A stretch of 64,000 nucleotides of DNA from Metridium senile (taxonomy: Eukaryota; Cnidaria; Anthozoa; Actiniaria; Metridiidae), in assembly GCA_949775045.1 (NCBI GenBank), contig OX459110.1, forward strand, positions 1,601,001-1,665,000. The letters run 5' to 3'. The notes beneath the pieces were generated by a model. The model was not told where the DNA came from. It saw only the letters and a program-made list of their open reading frames with translations, and did not search any database. Both the position numbers and the translations under genes were made by a program. Below, piece after piece: positions 1 through 18,412 of the stretch (its first letter is position 1; the number at the start of each line of letters is the position of its first letter).

Positions 1-195
1 GCTGCGTCGGTGTTTGATATAAATAATAGGTAACATAATGAAATTTGTAACACCGTAAAAATGTTGACTTAACTTAACTGACGTTTCGAGCTTTAGCCCT
101 TCATTTTACTCCGACGAAGGGCTAAAGCTCGAAACGTCAGTAAAGTTAAGTCAACATTTTTTACGGTGTTACAAATTTCATTATATTACCTATCA
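1..195. repeat. Foldback (MITE-like) element, family 1
   Basis: Arms at about 26-104 and 115-193 are inverted copies of each other. Both contain the core TTTGTAACACCGTAAAAA followed by a segment ending in GACGTTTCGAGCTTTAGCCC. The outer left part (1-25) matches the outer right part of a related copy near 58090. The element lies in intron 4 of gene A. Related copies are at 58004-58240 and 59165-59351. No coding capacity is seen. Confidence 0.75.
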
Positions 196-299
196 TGAAT
201 ATTCAAATGACAACGAAAGAACACATACACTAAAAAGTATACTGTTGCACTGGTTAATGAAACCATTCTAAGAAAGAATAAAAATCATTTTATCATAAC

Positions 300-1278
300 C
301 TGTCCATCTTTCATGTACTCGACGCCTACAGCTTTCTTGCCTTCGAACAAGACTCTTGTCACCAGGGCTTTAGTTTCTGTGCGCAGTCGTTCTTTTCTCT
401 GTTTCTGGACTGGCCTTATGTATGCGTTAGTAGTGTTCCATCTGTTACCTGTTTGGCAAAACATTGCATGATTGCAAGTACTAGCTGTTAAAGGCCCATT
501 GTCACTTCCCACCATGCACCATGAAAGACTGAACTTCATTCGAATTTCATGGACCATGAAAATCGTCAATCAGACATTTTGATATCTTTTACGATGTAAG
601 TGGGTATTTATTATACTTACTAAATCATTTATTGGTTTGTTGTATTTGTTTTCTCGTAATATAGACCCTATGCAAAAAGAGCAAGGGACTGGGAACGAGC
701 AACACGAAACACCATGAACAATTAAATATTTCAATAATATTTTTCCCTTACAAGAAAGAGCATGTCTAAAATAGTAATTTGGTAGAGTTATGTTGTCATA
801 TATTGAATCATTCCAGAGTTATCAGCATTTAAAATTTACCAAAAACGTGAAAGCGAGGCTCTAAAGGCCCAAGTGCAAATTTTAGGCCAAATCTTTGTAA
901 ATTCAAAAAGCTGTAACTTTTGATCAGTTTATGTTACTACATTGAAACTTTGGAATATCACTATTTTCGATGTGCTCTGTCTAATAAAAGTAATGGTGTC
1001 TTCTAATACTGATTAAGTAAGGGAATTGCCTTTTTGCATAGGGTGTATGACTGTGAGAAAGTATGATAACACTTAAATGTAGACTCACTAAAAATAATAA
1101 TTAAAATTTCAACTAGGCTTCTTATATAGGATTCAAATTTTACAGTATACATATTTCATAGTTTTAATTATAATTATTCAATTAACACAATTATATTGTA
1201 TTTATATTGTAAATAAATTTTATATTATAGTTATTCATAGTTTTTCATTTACATATTGTACGTAATTTATTCAATGAC

Positions 1279-1354
<76 letters not shown>

Positions 1355-4300
1355 GACTTTATTAACGTGTCTCAGAACTATAGTTTACAAAATACAGTAA
1401 TTAAAACTAATGGTGGACACCTATCTACCTATCTATGGATAAAAATTAATTAATTTCAAAATAATATGTTATTTACCCACCAACCACGACCTCCCCACCC
1501 ACCCCATCCACCCAATACTACAATATGTACATAATTTTAATAAATTATCTATCTATCTATCAAGTGTCTAAGATAAACAATGCAAAGCATGTTGGTAAGT
1601 GACCTTATTATTATTATTATTATTATTATTATATTTTTTTTACCTCTGTAGCTAGAACTGTTTTGTAAATGTACCTTTACGAATTGTGACGTCAAACAAA
1701 CCAAATCCTTCCTGCTTGTAACCATTCATGTCTTCTGTGAATGGATACCCAGCTTGTTCTCCTGCCTGGAGGAAAGCATTGAGCAGGGTGCTTTCTTTCC
1801 CTTTTGATGTGTAGAGAGGTCCATCACCACCACGATACTCGTTAGGCCCTGTGGAAAGATCAACAATCATCAACAATGCCATATCGTATTGGCACCAGCA
1901 CCAGCACCAGCACCAGCGCCAACACCAGCATGAATGCACCAGCCACCAGTACCAGCATTAGCCTCCAGCTCCAGCACCAGCATTAGCCTCCAACACCAGC
2001 ACTAGCACCAGCACATGCGGCACAAGCAGCACCAGCACCAGCATGAGCACCAGCACCAGCACCAGCACCAGCACCAGCACCAGCACCAGCACCAGCACCA
2101 GCACCAGCACCAGCACCACTACCATGCATATCACAATCAACATATCATAATCACCATATCACCATCGCTACTGCCATCACCATCAGCATCACACATCCTA
2201 TACTAGTTTACTCGCTAGTTTCTATTTATAGAACTACCATATACCTACCAAATTCATGTGTCTGTGCCTTCTTGAAGTAAGGTAGACAGTCAGCATATGA
2301 CCATCCTTTAGCCCCTTCCCTTTCCCATCTGTCATAGTCATAGGCATGACCTCTCATATACACCATACCATTTATTGACGATGTACCTCCTAACACCCTC
2401 CCCCTGGGGCAGTACAAGACCCTGTTATTGAGATGTTTCTGAGGCACTGAGTTGTAATACCAATTGTATTTGGTGTCAGACATTAACAACATTACCCCTG
2501 CAGGCATTTGAATTGGAAAGACCCATGCATCACTTGGACCTGCTTCCAGTAGTAGAACACTGTTACTAGGATCAGCTGACAGGCGATTGGCTAACACACA
2601 CCCCGCCGAGCCTGCACCACAGATGACGTAGTCTTGCTCGGACGAGAAGGTTGACATGGACTGGGGACGACTGCCTGTAAAACAAGCAAGAATTGAAATG
2701 GCCAATCGCCAACTTCAGTAACATCTCCATTCGACAAAAAATATGTCAGTCCTTTTCAAAGACCAAACCATTATACGTACTTTTACGAAAACGAGTTAGT
2801 AAGACCATGTAATTATAATTCTGCAAAATATTATACCGAGTCTGCCGAGTTTAATTTGCTGCCAAGATATGAACAAAGATATGAAGTTACGGCAGTCTAG
2901 AAAATGCGTGACAATGTTGCGTGAAGGGCATTTAATTTAATTTCGCTTCCAATATCTCGAGAACGAAACAACAAAAACCAACCAAACTTTCAGGAATAAT
3001 ATCTTTAAAAAACGTCTAATATATTAAAGGCCTACTTAGGGAATTTAGATCTCCCAAGATCGCTTAAAATTGCCTAAGATCGCCTTAGATTTTAGAAATG
3101 TTTTTGCTAAAATTGCTAGCTAAATTTACGGTGTATTTAGGACCCTGATTAGGCCTCATCTACAAAATACTAAGTTTTGATGAGGTCACGTGAAAATCAA
3201 TAACAGCAAACCGCTGCTTTTTAATAAGCTATCGATTGCAATATATCGCTACATGTCTATATATCGCTATGTATCGCTACAATATATACAATATATGCTT
3301 ATATACATGCAATATATGCTTAGTGTTCGGCTGCAATCTCAATCTGTGAAAAAAAAAAAAAAGATCTCGCGCGCTAATCAAAGTCTTTTGTTAATTCCCA
3401 CCTACAATATCCAGTATATGGTAATGGCATTTTTTTATTTTGAACAAAATAAAAGCTCAAGCTCAACTTAAGTATCGATGACCTACTCAGAGAATGCATG
3501 TTTAGCCGCTTTAATACCGAGTGTTTTACAGCTGAGCAATGTTTGGTCCACATAGGGGCTGTTTATATGAAGGCGAGTTGTCCCTGCTAGCCGGGATAAC
3601 TCTATTGTTTTGTGTCCCCAGGGGAATATAAAACAAAAGAGTTATCCCGGCTAGCAGGGACAACTCGCATTCATATAAACAGCTCCATAGACAGACTGAA
3701 AAATGAGTGATTTTCGATTATCTAGTGTCAACAGAAGCAAATAAGAGTTCAATTTGAGTTTCTGATGTCACTTCACTACAAAGAATGATAATTATATAAC
3801 TGAAACGATATTTTCATTCATAACATATATGTTCCAAAACGTGTACATGGAAAGGGCACAATATCAATTTCTGTACAATCTTACCTTGGTTTATATAAAA
3901 CCTCGAATAAAGACATCGAAATCTTGATCCTAAATCTCGCGTGGTTGATCTCAGCCGTGCAACATTGAATATCATTGTTGCAATTTATATCGATCGATCG
4001 AAGATTCGAAAGTCCAGTTTAATCTGTGATTACTTGTTCCAAAGCGTTGCGTTGTTTCGAGGTGGGGTTTCCAGACTTATGATATTGCTTTTGTGACCTT
4101 GCCCTTTTACTCTTTGTGTGCATAATAGCAAAATATGCTCTTTTGATAATAGCGTGACGCAGTTGTTGGGGGAATGTTTGTTTTCAGTAGCTAAAGCGTG
4201 ACACTAAAATAACCTGATATATAGTTCTAAAGTGAGACGTCACGAAAAAACAAATTTTGGCTTTTACAATTTTTGCCGCGGTTACGACGGGAATCGGTCA

Positions 4301-5477
4301 AATCGCAGCTGAGATATGGCCACTTGAATATTACATTTAGTAATATATTACTTGCAAAATTTCATCGCGATCTGACAGTTTCCGCCAACAATATACGCGA
4401 TTCAATTTGCGCCTTGTTTACAGTAAAATGGCCGCCAAATTATCGAGTTCCGCAAAAGCTCGCAAATATCTAGAATGATAACCAAAATGTGATTGATTTG
4501 CTTAGATTTTTACTTAATCATCATGTGGGCTTGTATCAGAATGGGAAAACACTAAAATTGGACGAAATATTGACTCTTCAAAATACGTGACTGATATTGC
4601 GTGACGCAGAATGCTTTTCGGATATCTCTGGTCAAAATGGACGGAATTTTATAAAATTTGTTGTTAAGACTTTATTGGAGGAGCTCTAAACGATATCAAA
4701 AGCACAACGTTGTAGAGTTCATAGTTTTGAAGTTAGAAATTTGATTGCGTGACATGAAACCCATGTATAGATGAAACAAGCGGATATCTTATATTGTTTT
4801 TAATAAAATATGTTTACACTTTGTTGTTAACGTGTCTCTGTCCTCTGATATAAACACGGTAGCCAGCCAATTAATGACATCATTCAACGGAAAATATATT
4901 CAATCGATCAATCGATATTTGCATGTATAGCCCCAATTAGAAATGTTTGTTCACAATCGGGTTCAGTTCAAATATATCAGTCACTTTCCAATTAAGATCT
5001 AAAACGAGTTTTTGCTCTCCTGAGATAGAAACACCTTCAGCCAACACAACATTGCATTGGGGAAGGGAGGGGGGGGGGGGGGGGGGGGGAGGGGGTATCA
5101 AAATACGATCGTTCTAGTGATATTTAGCGACGAAAATGCAAAACAAATGATTAAGTTTTCAAACAGTGTCAACATTTATGTCCAAGATTGTAGGTCCTCT
5201 AGACAACGCGTGATAAGATTGTGTGATGGGAAGATCGCTTCCAAAATCGTAAGAGTTTAATATGAGTAAATTCTTTTGTCACTTCACTTAAGAAGATAGA
5301 TAAATGAAACGATATTTTCATCCATAATATATGTTTCAAAACGTGTACATGGAAAGAGCACAATATCAACTTCTTTGCAATCTTACCTTTGTTTATATAA
5401 AACCTCGAATAAAGACATCGAAATCTTGATCCTAAACCTTGCGTGGTCGATTTCAGTCGTGCAACATTGAATATCAT
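300..5477 (-). CDS. chdh: Choline dehydrogenase paralogue A (3' part outside window)
   Basis: Minus-strand GMC oxidoreductase most like mitochondrial choline dehydrogenase, which oxidises choline to betaine aldehyde with FAD. Visible exons are exon 1 at 5387-5477 (or the alternative copy 3885-3975), exon 2 at 2249-2674, exon 3 at 1675-1848 and exon 4 at 300-448. All have AG/GT borders and matching phases (1,1,1,0). Exon 1 encodes a basic Ser/Thr/Arg-rich presequence starting MIFNVARL. Exon 2 has the dinucleotide motif CGAGSAG and signature [11 protein letters not shown]. Exon 3 is one codon shorter than in the paralogues (GKESTLLNAF against GKVSNPLLNAF). Exons 5 to 8 would lie left of base 1, so completeness cannot be judged. 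Which first exon is used is unknown. Confidence 0.88.
661..1046. mobile_element. MITE-like element in intron 3 of gene A
   Basis: Inverted termini AGACCCTATGCAAAAAG (left) and CTTTTTGCATAGGGT (right, near 1030-1044) bracket about 385 bp without coding potential. The internal arms are only partly complementary. The terminus resembles, but is not the same as, that of the element at 11159-11511. No clear target-site duplication was recognised. Confidence 0.55.
1279..1353. repeat. (AAT)n microsatellite
   Basis: Uninterrupted AAT/TAA trinucleotide repeat of about 25 units in intron 3 of gene A. A second, shorter TTA run lies at 1605-1633. Confidence 0.95.
1888..2116. repeat. (CACCAG)n hexanucleotide array, intron 2 of gene A
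   Basis: Near-perfect CACCAG/AGCACC repeats with a degenerate middle. Read along gene A this is (GGTGCT)n just upstream of exon 3, the same motif and place as in genes B, C, D, E, F and H. At 2193-2224 a short stretch matches the outer end of the family 1 foldback element (58116-58148). Confidence 0.9.
2830..3010. promoter_or_regulatory. Conserved intron 1 element, gene A copy
   Basis: About 170 bp containing AAATGCGTGACAATGTTGCG. It is homologous to stretches in intron 1 of genes B, C, D, E, F and G, always in the same orientation relative to the gene. Function is not known. It could be a regulatory element or an old repeat carried along by gene duplication. Confidence 0.5.
3558..3683. repeat. 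Short hairpin MITE in intron 1 of gene A
   Basis: Two nearly perfect inverted arms of about 55 bp. The left arm reads GCTGTTTATATGAAGGCGAG and the right arm ends TCATATAAACAGC. Both contain the core CCTGCTAGCCGGGATAACTC or its complement. They flank a loop of about 20 bp. Confidence 0.8.
3885..3975 (-). other. Second, intact copy of exon 1 (gene A, exon 1b)
   Basis: A 91-nt open exon on the minus strand starts with ATG at 3975 and ends in phase 1 at a GTAAG donor (3884-3880). It encodes a 30-residue presequence beginning MIFNVARLRSTTRD. This differs only slightly from exon 1a at 5387-5477 and matches the paralogues better. It lies between exon 1a and exon 2, so it is the proximal choice for splicing to exon 2. 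It is accompanied by a copy of the promoter-proximal block (3976-4068). A local duplication of the gene 5' end is the simplest origin. Alternative promoters are possible. Confidence 0.75.
3976..4130 (-). promoter_or_regulatory. Promoter-proximal conserved block of exon 1b
   Basis: Read on the minus strand, this contains AAGGTCACAAAAGCAATATC and then a TTGGAACAAGTAATCAC-type segment, followed by CGATCGATATAAATTGCAAC just before the ATG. The same order of blocks precedes exon 1 of genes A (1a), B, C, D, E and F. This is conservation between paralogues; promoter activity is inferred. Confidence 0.45.
4131..5386. other. Intron or 5' flank between exons 1b and 1a of gene A
   Basis: No gene is seen here. 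The stretch has several GCGTGAC-containing words (near 4152, 4193, 4590 and 4747). A polyguanine run of about 25 bp lies near 5069-5093. A diverged copy of the conserved intron 1 element lies at about 5150-5260. Confidence 0.5.
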
Positions 5478-5625
5478 TGTTGCAATTTATATCGATCGAA
5501 GATTCGAAAGTTTTTAGTCATATGATTACTTGCGTTGCGTTGCTTCGAGTTGGGGTTTTCAGACTTATGATTAATTGCATGGTTTGGTGACCTTGCGCTT
5601 TTTCTCTTTGTCTGCATCATATCCC
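5478..5625 (-). promoter_or_regulatory. Promoter-proximal conserved block of exon 1a
   Basis: Minus-strand order: AAAGCGCAAGGTCACC, then CTCGAAGCAACGCAACGC with GCAAGTAATC, then CGATATAAATTGCAAC before the ATG at 5477. It parallels the upstream regions of exon 1b and of genes B to F. Further upstream it shares the 5629-5830 repeat with the region upstream of gene C. Confidence 0.45.
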
Positions 5626-5628
5626 GGC

Positions 5629-5830
5629 ATAGTCAATCGAACGAAACCGAACGTTCAGATCAATCGAATGCCGTCGAATTCAATCGAATGATTGCATTCG
5701 ATTGCATTCGGCAACCCAATGCAATTCACCAAATGTTTTGAGAAATTCGATTGCAATCGAACATTTTTATAAAACAAAAGTAAAATAAAACAAAAATTAA
5801 CTAAAATAATAGTATACCATTTTCATTACC
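5629..5830. repeat. ATTCGATTGCATTCG-type dispersed repeat, truncated copy
   Basis: Dense in TCGATTGCATTCG-like words. In inverted orientation it matches about 17740-17972 upstream of gene C, including flanking sequence (GCAGACAAAG) nearest the promoter. The element therefore sits at the same place relative to genes A and C, which suggests it predates their duplication. Confidence 0.6.
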
Positions 5831-6757
5831 CAAACTCCCTTGCTCATGGCTAAGGTATGTTAATTAAGTTATGATAGAAAAGGGGTTTAACCTCGGCCAT
5901 GAGTGGGCATTAAGTGATCACATGCGTAAAAGATTGAATAAGATCCTCGTCGCAGAAGGGGAGGAGGGAGGGTCGTAAATTTGGTTCGATGTTCCTTGAT
6001 ATGGTGTAAAAGGCCCCGAAACTGGACAGAACCGGGACTAGCAGGGCACTGAACGGGGGCGTGACACGTTTTTAACGTGCTTTTACAGCAAGATTGCACC
6101 GGGGGTTCGGGATTCAGTAACTAATTGTCTTCGCAGCGGGAGAGATTAGGCCTGTATAAAATTAAATTTATTGAAGCCGCCATATTTAAAATACAACTCG
6201 AGGGACGTAGAAGGAATAGAGTCAAGCTACAGGTAAGTAGTTCATTTATTCATACTTTTTAAATGTTCTATATTAGTTTTAAAGCAAATTGTGTCTTCGT
6301 TCACGATTTTCAGGTATCCTATCGCTCATGGCTAGACTGCGAGCCAAAGTGAAGCTAGCCTGAGTTTAGAGGCGGACCATTAGATAATTTGGGGTAGAGG
6401 GAGGGGGTGGGGGGGTTGCGCGATTCCAAAAAAACTGATAAAACAAAAAACAAAAAAATGTTATCAAATTAAGATATCAAATTTCAATTTTATTTTTCCA
6501 AGCTGCTTAAGTGTTTAAGGAGAAAGTTATAAAGCAACAAGACTCAGGCTATCCCAGGAATATACCATTACGATAGGTGTTTTTTTTTCTTTTCATTTTC
6601 TCTCATAACATGAATGATTTAATTAAAAAATCATAAAGAACTTTACTTGCATGGGAAACAACTAGTTGATATTCTAAATTTTCTCATGTATTATCAAGTT
6701 TTAAATTACTCTAATGGAGTAGCACATGCAGAGCTCAATCATGGGCACTCTCAGTTG
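5831..6757. other. Intergenic region between genes A and B
   Basis: No convincing exon is seen. It contains short G-rich stretches (about 5957-5975 and 6395-6420), a CTCAGGCTATCCC-type word near 6543, and A/T-rich sequence behind the stop codon of gene B. The 3' end of gene B must fall in this stretch on the minus strand, but no single polyadenylation signal stands out. Confidence 0.4.
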
Positions 6758-14543
<7,786 letters not shown>

Positions 14544-14690
14544 TGTTACAATTTATATTGATCGATCGAAGATTCGAAAGTCTAATAAGCCTGTGTGACG
14601 TACTTGCTCTAAAACGTTGAGTTGCTTCGAGCTGGAGCCTTTCCAGACTTATGTTATTGCTTTCGTAACCTTGCCCTTTTTCCGGGAATA
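14544..14690 (-). promoter_or_regulatory. Promoter-proximal conserved block of gene B
   Basis: Minus-strand order: AAAAAGGGCAAGGTTACG, CTCGAAGCAACTCAACGT, GAGCAAGTAC, then CGATCGATCAATATAAATTG before the ATG. The order is shared with A and C to F. Promoter function is inferred from position and conservation. Confidence 0.45.
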
Positions 14691-14805
14691 ATAGATGATC
14701 GGAAAGCTAATCGATAAATCGATATTAATCGATTTATTTAGTTGATTAATATCGATAATAGATGAAAATCGATAATCATAAATTTCATTTCTAATTAGTA
14801 TCGTT

Positions 14806-15003
14806 AACAAATCGAAGTCAGTTTTCTATGGGTCTGTACTGTGATCGACAATCAAAATTACGTCAACAAATGATCAAAACTCAAGTGGAACCTCGAGCGC
14901 GCGCAGCGAGGGGTTTCACTGCAAAGTTTTGATCATTTGTGACGTAATTTTGATTGTCGATTACAGTACAGACCCATAGAAAACTGACTTCGATTTGTTT
15001 TTT
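14806..15003. repeat. Hairpin element in the B/C spacer
   Basis: Arms of about 75 bp: the left has AACAAATCGAAGTCAGTTTT and GGGTCTGTACTGT, the right has GACCCATAGAAAACTGACTT. Inner blocks AATTACGTCAACAAATGATC and GATCATTTGTGACGTAATT also pair. The loop is a short CGCGCGC-containing segment. Confidence 0.8.
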
Positions 15004-15146
15004 ACCATCAATAAGCGAAAAACAACTAAAAAAAGTTTGAAGAAAACCGTTTTATCCGCTCGCGCACGGATGTCGTGAGCACAAGCAGGTCTGGACTGTA
15101 ATCGACAATGGCTCTCAGCCAATCAGCGCGCGAGAAATTTACAAGT

Positions 15147-15551
15147 TAGGCCAAGTAAAAAAAAACATATGTTTATCGTCCCCGCCCGCTTCAATTTTTT
15201 GGGCCGCACGGATTTTTTTATTATTTGTTATTACAACATCAGCTTTAACAAATACGAAGAAGATAAACAAAAAAAAAGCGACAGGCGTTCAAGTTGTCCG
15301 TTTGTATATTTGTTGCTGTTTAGAATATATTTGAACATTATATCAACCAAAGTTGCGTATATTTATTGACTCTTTTTCCGGAAAATTCGATCCTTTTTCC
15401 TCGTAGGTACCTGGAATCGTCATTACATGGGTTAAAGCTGTGAATAAAACAACTTATGGGAAATAATAAAAAATAAAAAAAACCGCCCGCCCGCATTATT
15501 TTAATTAAAAATTCGGACGATAAACATATGTTTTTTTTTACTTGGCCTTAT
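15147..15551. mobile_element. Terminal-inverted-repeat element in the B/C spacer
   Basis: The termini pair over about 33 bp: AGGCCAAGTAAAAAAAAACA on the left, with its inverse, ending in ACTTGGCCTTA, on the right. Next inside are ATGTTTATCGTCC and GGACGATAAACAT, and CCCGCCCGC-type words occur near both ends. About 400 bp, non-coding. Confidence 0.75.
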
Positions 15552-15859
15552 GGTAATATCGATAATCGATGGAAATCGATAGTAGATGAAAATGCGTTGA
15601 ACACGAAATAAAGTCCAACAAAGACACCGTTATAAATATCGATAAATATATACTTTATTTATATCGATAAATATCGATATACAAAATTGATAAATATCGA
15701 TATAAATCAATTTAATCGATAATCACAAAAAAGCTATGTATCGAATTTAATCGATTTTCGATAAAAAAAATCGATTAATTACTGGGCTACCTGTGGTAGA
15801 CCAGTCTTAAAATGGGTTTGTCAAGTTGTAAGAGTGAAAGGTTTTCGGAAATTAAATCG

Positions 15860-16110
15860 GAACCAATCAGTGCTCAAAGATTCTCGGCAATCGAGTCGGA
15901 AATCGAAAAGCATTCAACGAAACTTCGGACCAATCAGCAGACCTCAGCAAATTCACCGATTTCAATCGGAACCAATCAGCGCTCAAGTACAGTCGATGAA
16001 CTTCGTGAACTTCGGATCCAATCAGCGCTCAAATAAAGAAAGCGTGTGCAGAGTCACAACCAAACGTGACCACCATTTTGCTAGTTCGCTTTTGATTGGA
16101 GTACGCTAGT
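15860..16110. promoter_or_regulatory. CCAAT-box cluster in the head-to-head spacer
   Basis: ACCAATCAGTGCTCAA, ACCAATCAGCAG, ACCAATCAGCGCTCAA and TCCAATCAGCGCTCAA follow at short spacing, with an inverted GATTGGA near 16095. CCAATCA is the established binding word of NF-Y-type factors. The cluster lies between the divergent genes B and C but over 1 kb from either start, so it may serve another, non-coding transcript or be a repeat. Confidence 0.4.
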
Positions 16111-16235
16111 TTTGTAAGTGCTGTCCTAAGTGAGTTTTAGCACATTACTTATTACAGTTTTCATCTGCTACTTCCAATTAGTCAAAGGTTTTTGCTTTTT
16201 TTTACAACTTTTAGGCCGATGTTTTCGCGTTGATT

Positions 16236-16450
16236 GAGGGTCCTGAATGGGTAAAATGGGAGCTGGGATTTTCCTTATTTTTGACTGGGAAAATGGGATT
16301 GGATGCACTGGGATTGGGACTGGGATTTACAAATAAAAGAACAATAGAAAATGGAAATGGGATTGAAAACTTGAGCAAAGCTGATGGGATTATGCGATTT
16401 TTAACTGGGATTTGGTCCAAATATAAACTGGGAAATGGGATTCGGACAGG
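16236..16450 (+). repeat. TGGGAT word-repeat element, copy 1
   Basis: About 215 bp built from irregularly spaced TGGGAT and ACTGGGA words. It starts with GAGGGTCCTGA and ends near GGGATTCGGAC. A reverse-complement copy lies at 22331-22550. The 105-codon open frame over it is repeat-derived. Confidence 0.65.
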
Positions 16451-16725
16451 AGCCCATTATGGGCTCCTGATTCGGACCAGTAAGGGGGAGAACAGATATA
16501 AAAAAAACCCGTTATTTAAGCGTTTATTAACGATTAAAATGACTTAAAAAAACACATGAAATTTATCTTTTTCATTTTGTAATTTTATTTTTCAATGTTG
16601 TCAGATAATTAGTTTGGGCTGCCTGTGCTGAGAGGGCCCAGGATTGAGCTCTGTGGCACTACATTAAAAATACTTCGTAACTTGATTGATTTCCATGGAT
16701 ATCAATTTCTATCATGCAATCTTAC

Positions 16726-16785
16726 CTTTGTTCATAGACTTAATAGAAAACCCCGAATAAAGATATCGGACTCTTGATCCCAAAG
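16726..16785 (-). pseudogene. Exon 1 relic (CHDH presequence exon)
   Basis: Minus-strand sequence GGATCAAGAG ... TATCTTTATTCGGGG ... AACAAAG followed by GTAAGATTGCATGATAG is recognisable as the 3' two-thirds of the CHDH exon 1 with its donor. The start codon part is gone and an insertion of a few bases changes the end. It lies upstream of gene B and indicates a further lost or partial duplicate. Confidence 0.55.
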
Positions 16786-17204
16786 CTTTTTTATTATGAT
16801 AATCAATCCTGTTGGCTCGGAATCCCACCAGGATAGAAAACTAACTATTAAATAACTGCTCTCAGTTACAAATATACAACATTTGTATAAAATATACACT
16901 CATGCTTGTTTCTTATGTTTTACTTTGATTCCCTGTGAAGTTTCAAGCCACTTGGAGCAGTATTGTCGCTATATAAAATAAAGTTATTATTATTTTTTAT
17001 TATTATTATTATTGAGCGAGTATTTAACAATTGTCTCTCCTTTGACAAGAATTATTTCATAAGAAAAAAAAACCATACGAAACAAGTATGAACGCCTACT
17101 TTTATTATTTATTATACTGCATATTTTTAAAACCGCCATATATTCTCCCATAGAAGGCTTATATGAGACCATAGACAGATAACAGCTTGGGCTACCTGTG
17201 AGTC

Positions 17205-17290
17205 TAGCCATATTCTTAATTCTGCAGCAAATCATATTGCGTGACGCTATTAACAAAATATATGGGTTTGTTTTAGTCACGCAATCAAAA
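17205..17290 (+). other. Remnant of a CHDH-type upstream region
   Basis: CTTAATTCTGCAGCAAATCA ... TTGCGTGACGCTATTAACAA resembles the stretch upstream of gene G (48350-48400; CTTAATTCTGCAACAAGTCA ... TTGCGTGACACTATAAACAA). Probably part of the same old duplicate as the exon 1 relic at 16726-16785, or a dispersed element. Confidence 0.4.
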
Positions 17291-17343
17291 CAAAAAATAC
17301 ATTCTCCTGACAACTGCGTGACGCTGTTATCAAAAATGCATCT

Positions 17344-17349
17344 TGCCTT

Positions 17350-17399
<50 letters not shown>

Positions 17400-17453
17400 C
17401 AATCAATAAATCAATCAATCAATCAATCAATCGATCACTCAATCAATCAATCC

Positions 17454-17491
<38 letters not shown>

Positions 17492-17492
17492 T
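17344..17492. repeat. (AATC)n microsatellite
   Basis: Tetranucleotide AATC/ATCA repeat with a few point changes, in the B/C spacer. Confidence 0.95.
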
Positions 17493-17560
17493 TATTAAAG
17501 TCATAGGAGAATACTATAAACAGAAGAATACTATTTATAAAACTATATAAAAAAACCGAC

Positions 17561-17972
17561 GTAGTCAATCGAATATGCATATGATTCGTAAATCGAATGC
17601 AATCGCACGAAATCATATAATTGGATTCGATTGCATTTGGCAATCGAACGAAATCGAACGCCAAAAAACAATTGTGAATTCGATGACATTGAACATTGAA
17701 TGGTTGATTGCAATTGAATACCGTGAATTTATTATAGTAATATATACTAAATGATGATATAAAACAGTATTCTTTTAGTGACTTTTTAGTTAATTTTATT
17801 TAATTTTTGTTCTATTTTACTTTTGTTTTAAAACATGTTCGATTGCAATCAAATTTCTCTTTCTTTGTGAATTCGATTTCATTGGGTTGCCGAATGCAAT
17901 CGAATCCAATCATTCGATTGAATTCGACTGCATTCGATTGATCTGACCGTTCGGTTTCGTTCGATTGTCTAC
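17561..17972. repeat. ATTCGATTGCATTCG-type foldback, full copy
   Basis: Begins GTAGTCAATCGAA and ends TTCGATTGTCTAC. Both halves are rich in TCGATTGCATT words in opposite orientation, with an A/T-rich centre. The right half is shared with 5629-5830 upstream of gene A, including adjacent flank. Confidence 0.6.
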
Positions 17973-18023
17973 CACCAGGATGCAGACAAAGACAACAAGG
18001 CTATATTGCTTTAAAAGCAATGA

Positions 18024-18412
18024 TGTTTCGGCCCTCTACAGCTGCGGTACAGTGCTGCCTCTATGTGTTTTTTTTTTTTTTATTATAGTGTTGATTAAAT
18101 TAAATAAAACGGATGATTTTACAGAAGTTTAGAATTTTGAAAGTGTAGAATCATGTGAATTTCTCACTCATGGCTGTTATTTTTGATGAACTTAGAAAAC
18201 AGAGTATTTCTGTCGTGAATAAATTTTGGATTACGAGGCAAGCCTCGTGCGAAGATTTATTACGAAACCGAAGGTTCATACTCGTTGTGTAATTGGCTAA
18301 TGCTGCTCACGAGGAATCTGATTCGCTGAACTATAAGATGATTGACAGAAGAGGCCGAAAATTATGCGTCCGCAAACTGATTCTTGTACCGTTTCGGCCT
18401 GAGGGCCGAAAC
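18024..18412. repeat. Possible MITE with GTTTCGGCCCTC ends
   Basis: GTTTCGGCCCTC (18024-18035) and GAGGGCCGAAAC (18401-18412) are perfect 12-bp inverted ends around about 390 bp, directly upstream of the gene C promoter block. Genes A and B lack this stretch next to their homologous AAGGGCAAGGT word. Non-coding. Confidence 0.5.

Larger units (their letters stand above)
14700..15790. repeat. ATCGAT-rich repeat region with nested foldbacks
   Basis: Many ATCGATA/TATCGAT words occur at 14706-14785 and 15557-15778. They flank a hairpin (14806-15003) and a terminal-inverted-repeat element (15147-15551). Similar ATCGATT-rich words appear at 47260-47580 and 55970-56240. No coding sequence is seen. 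Confidence 0.6.

Noticed and set aside
16230..16547. 105-codon open frame with GLGLG and WGLG-like pattern
   Set aside because: Follows the TGGGAT word-repeat element, whose inverted copy at 22331-22550 is not open in the same way.
17344..17492. CRISPR-like array from regularly repeated ATCA units
   Set aside because: Plain tetranucleotide repeat without spacers, in a eukaryotic context.
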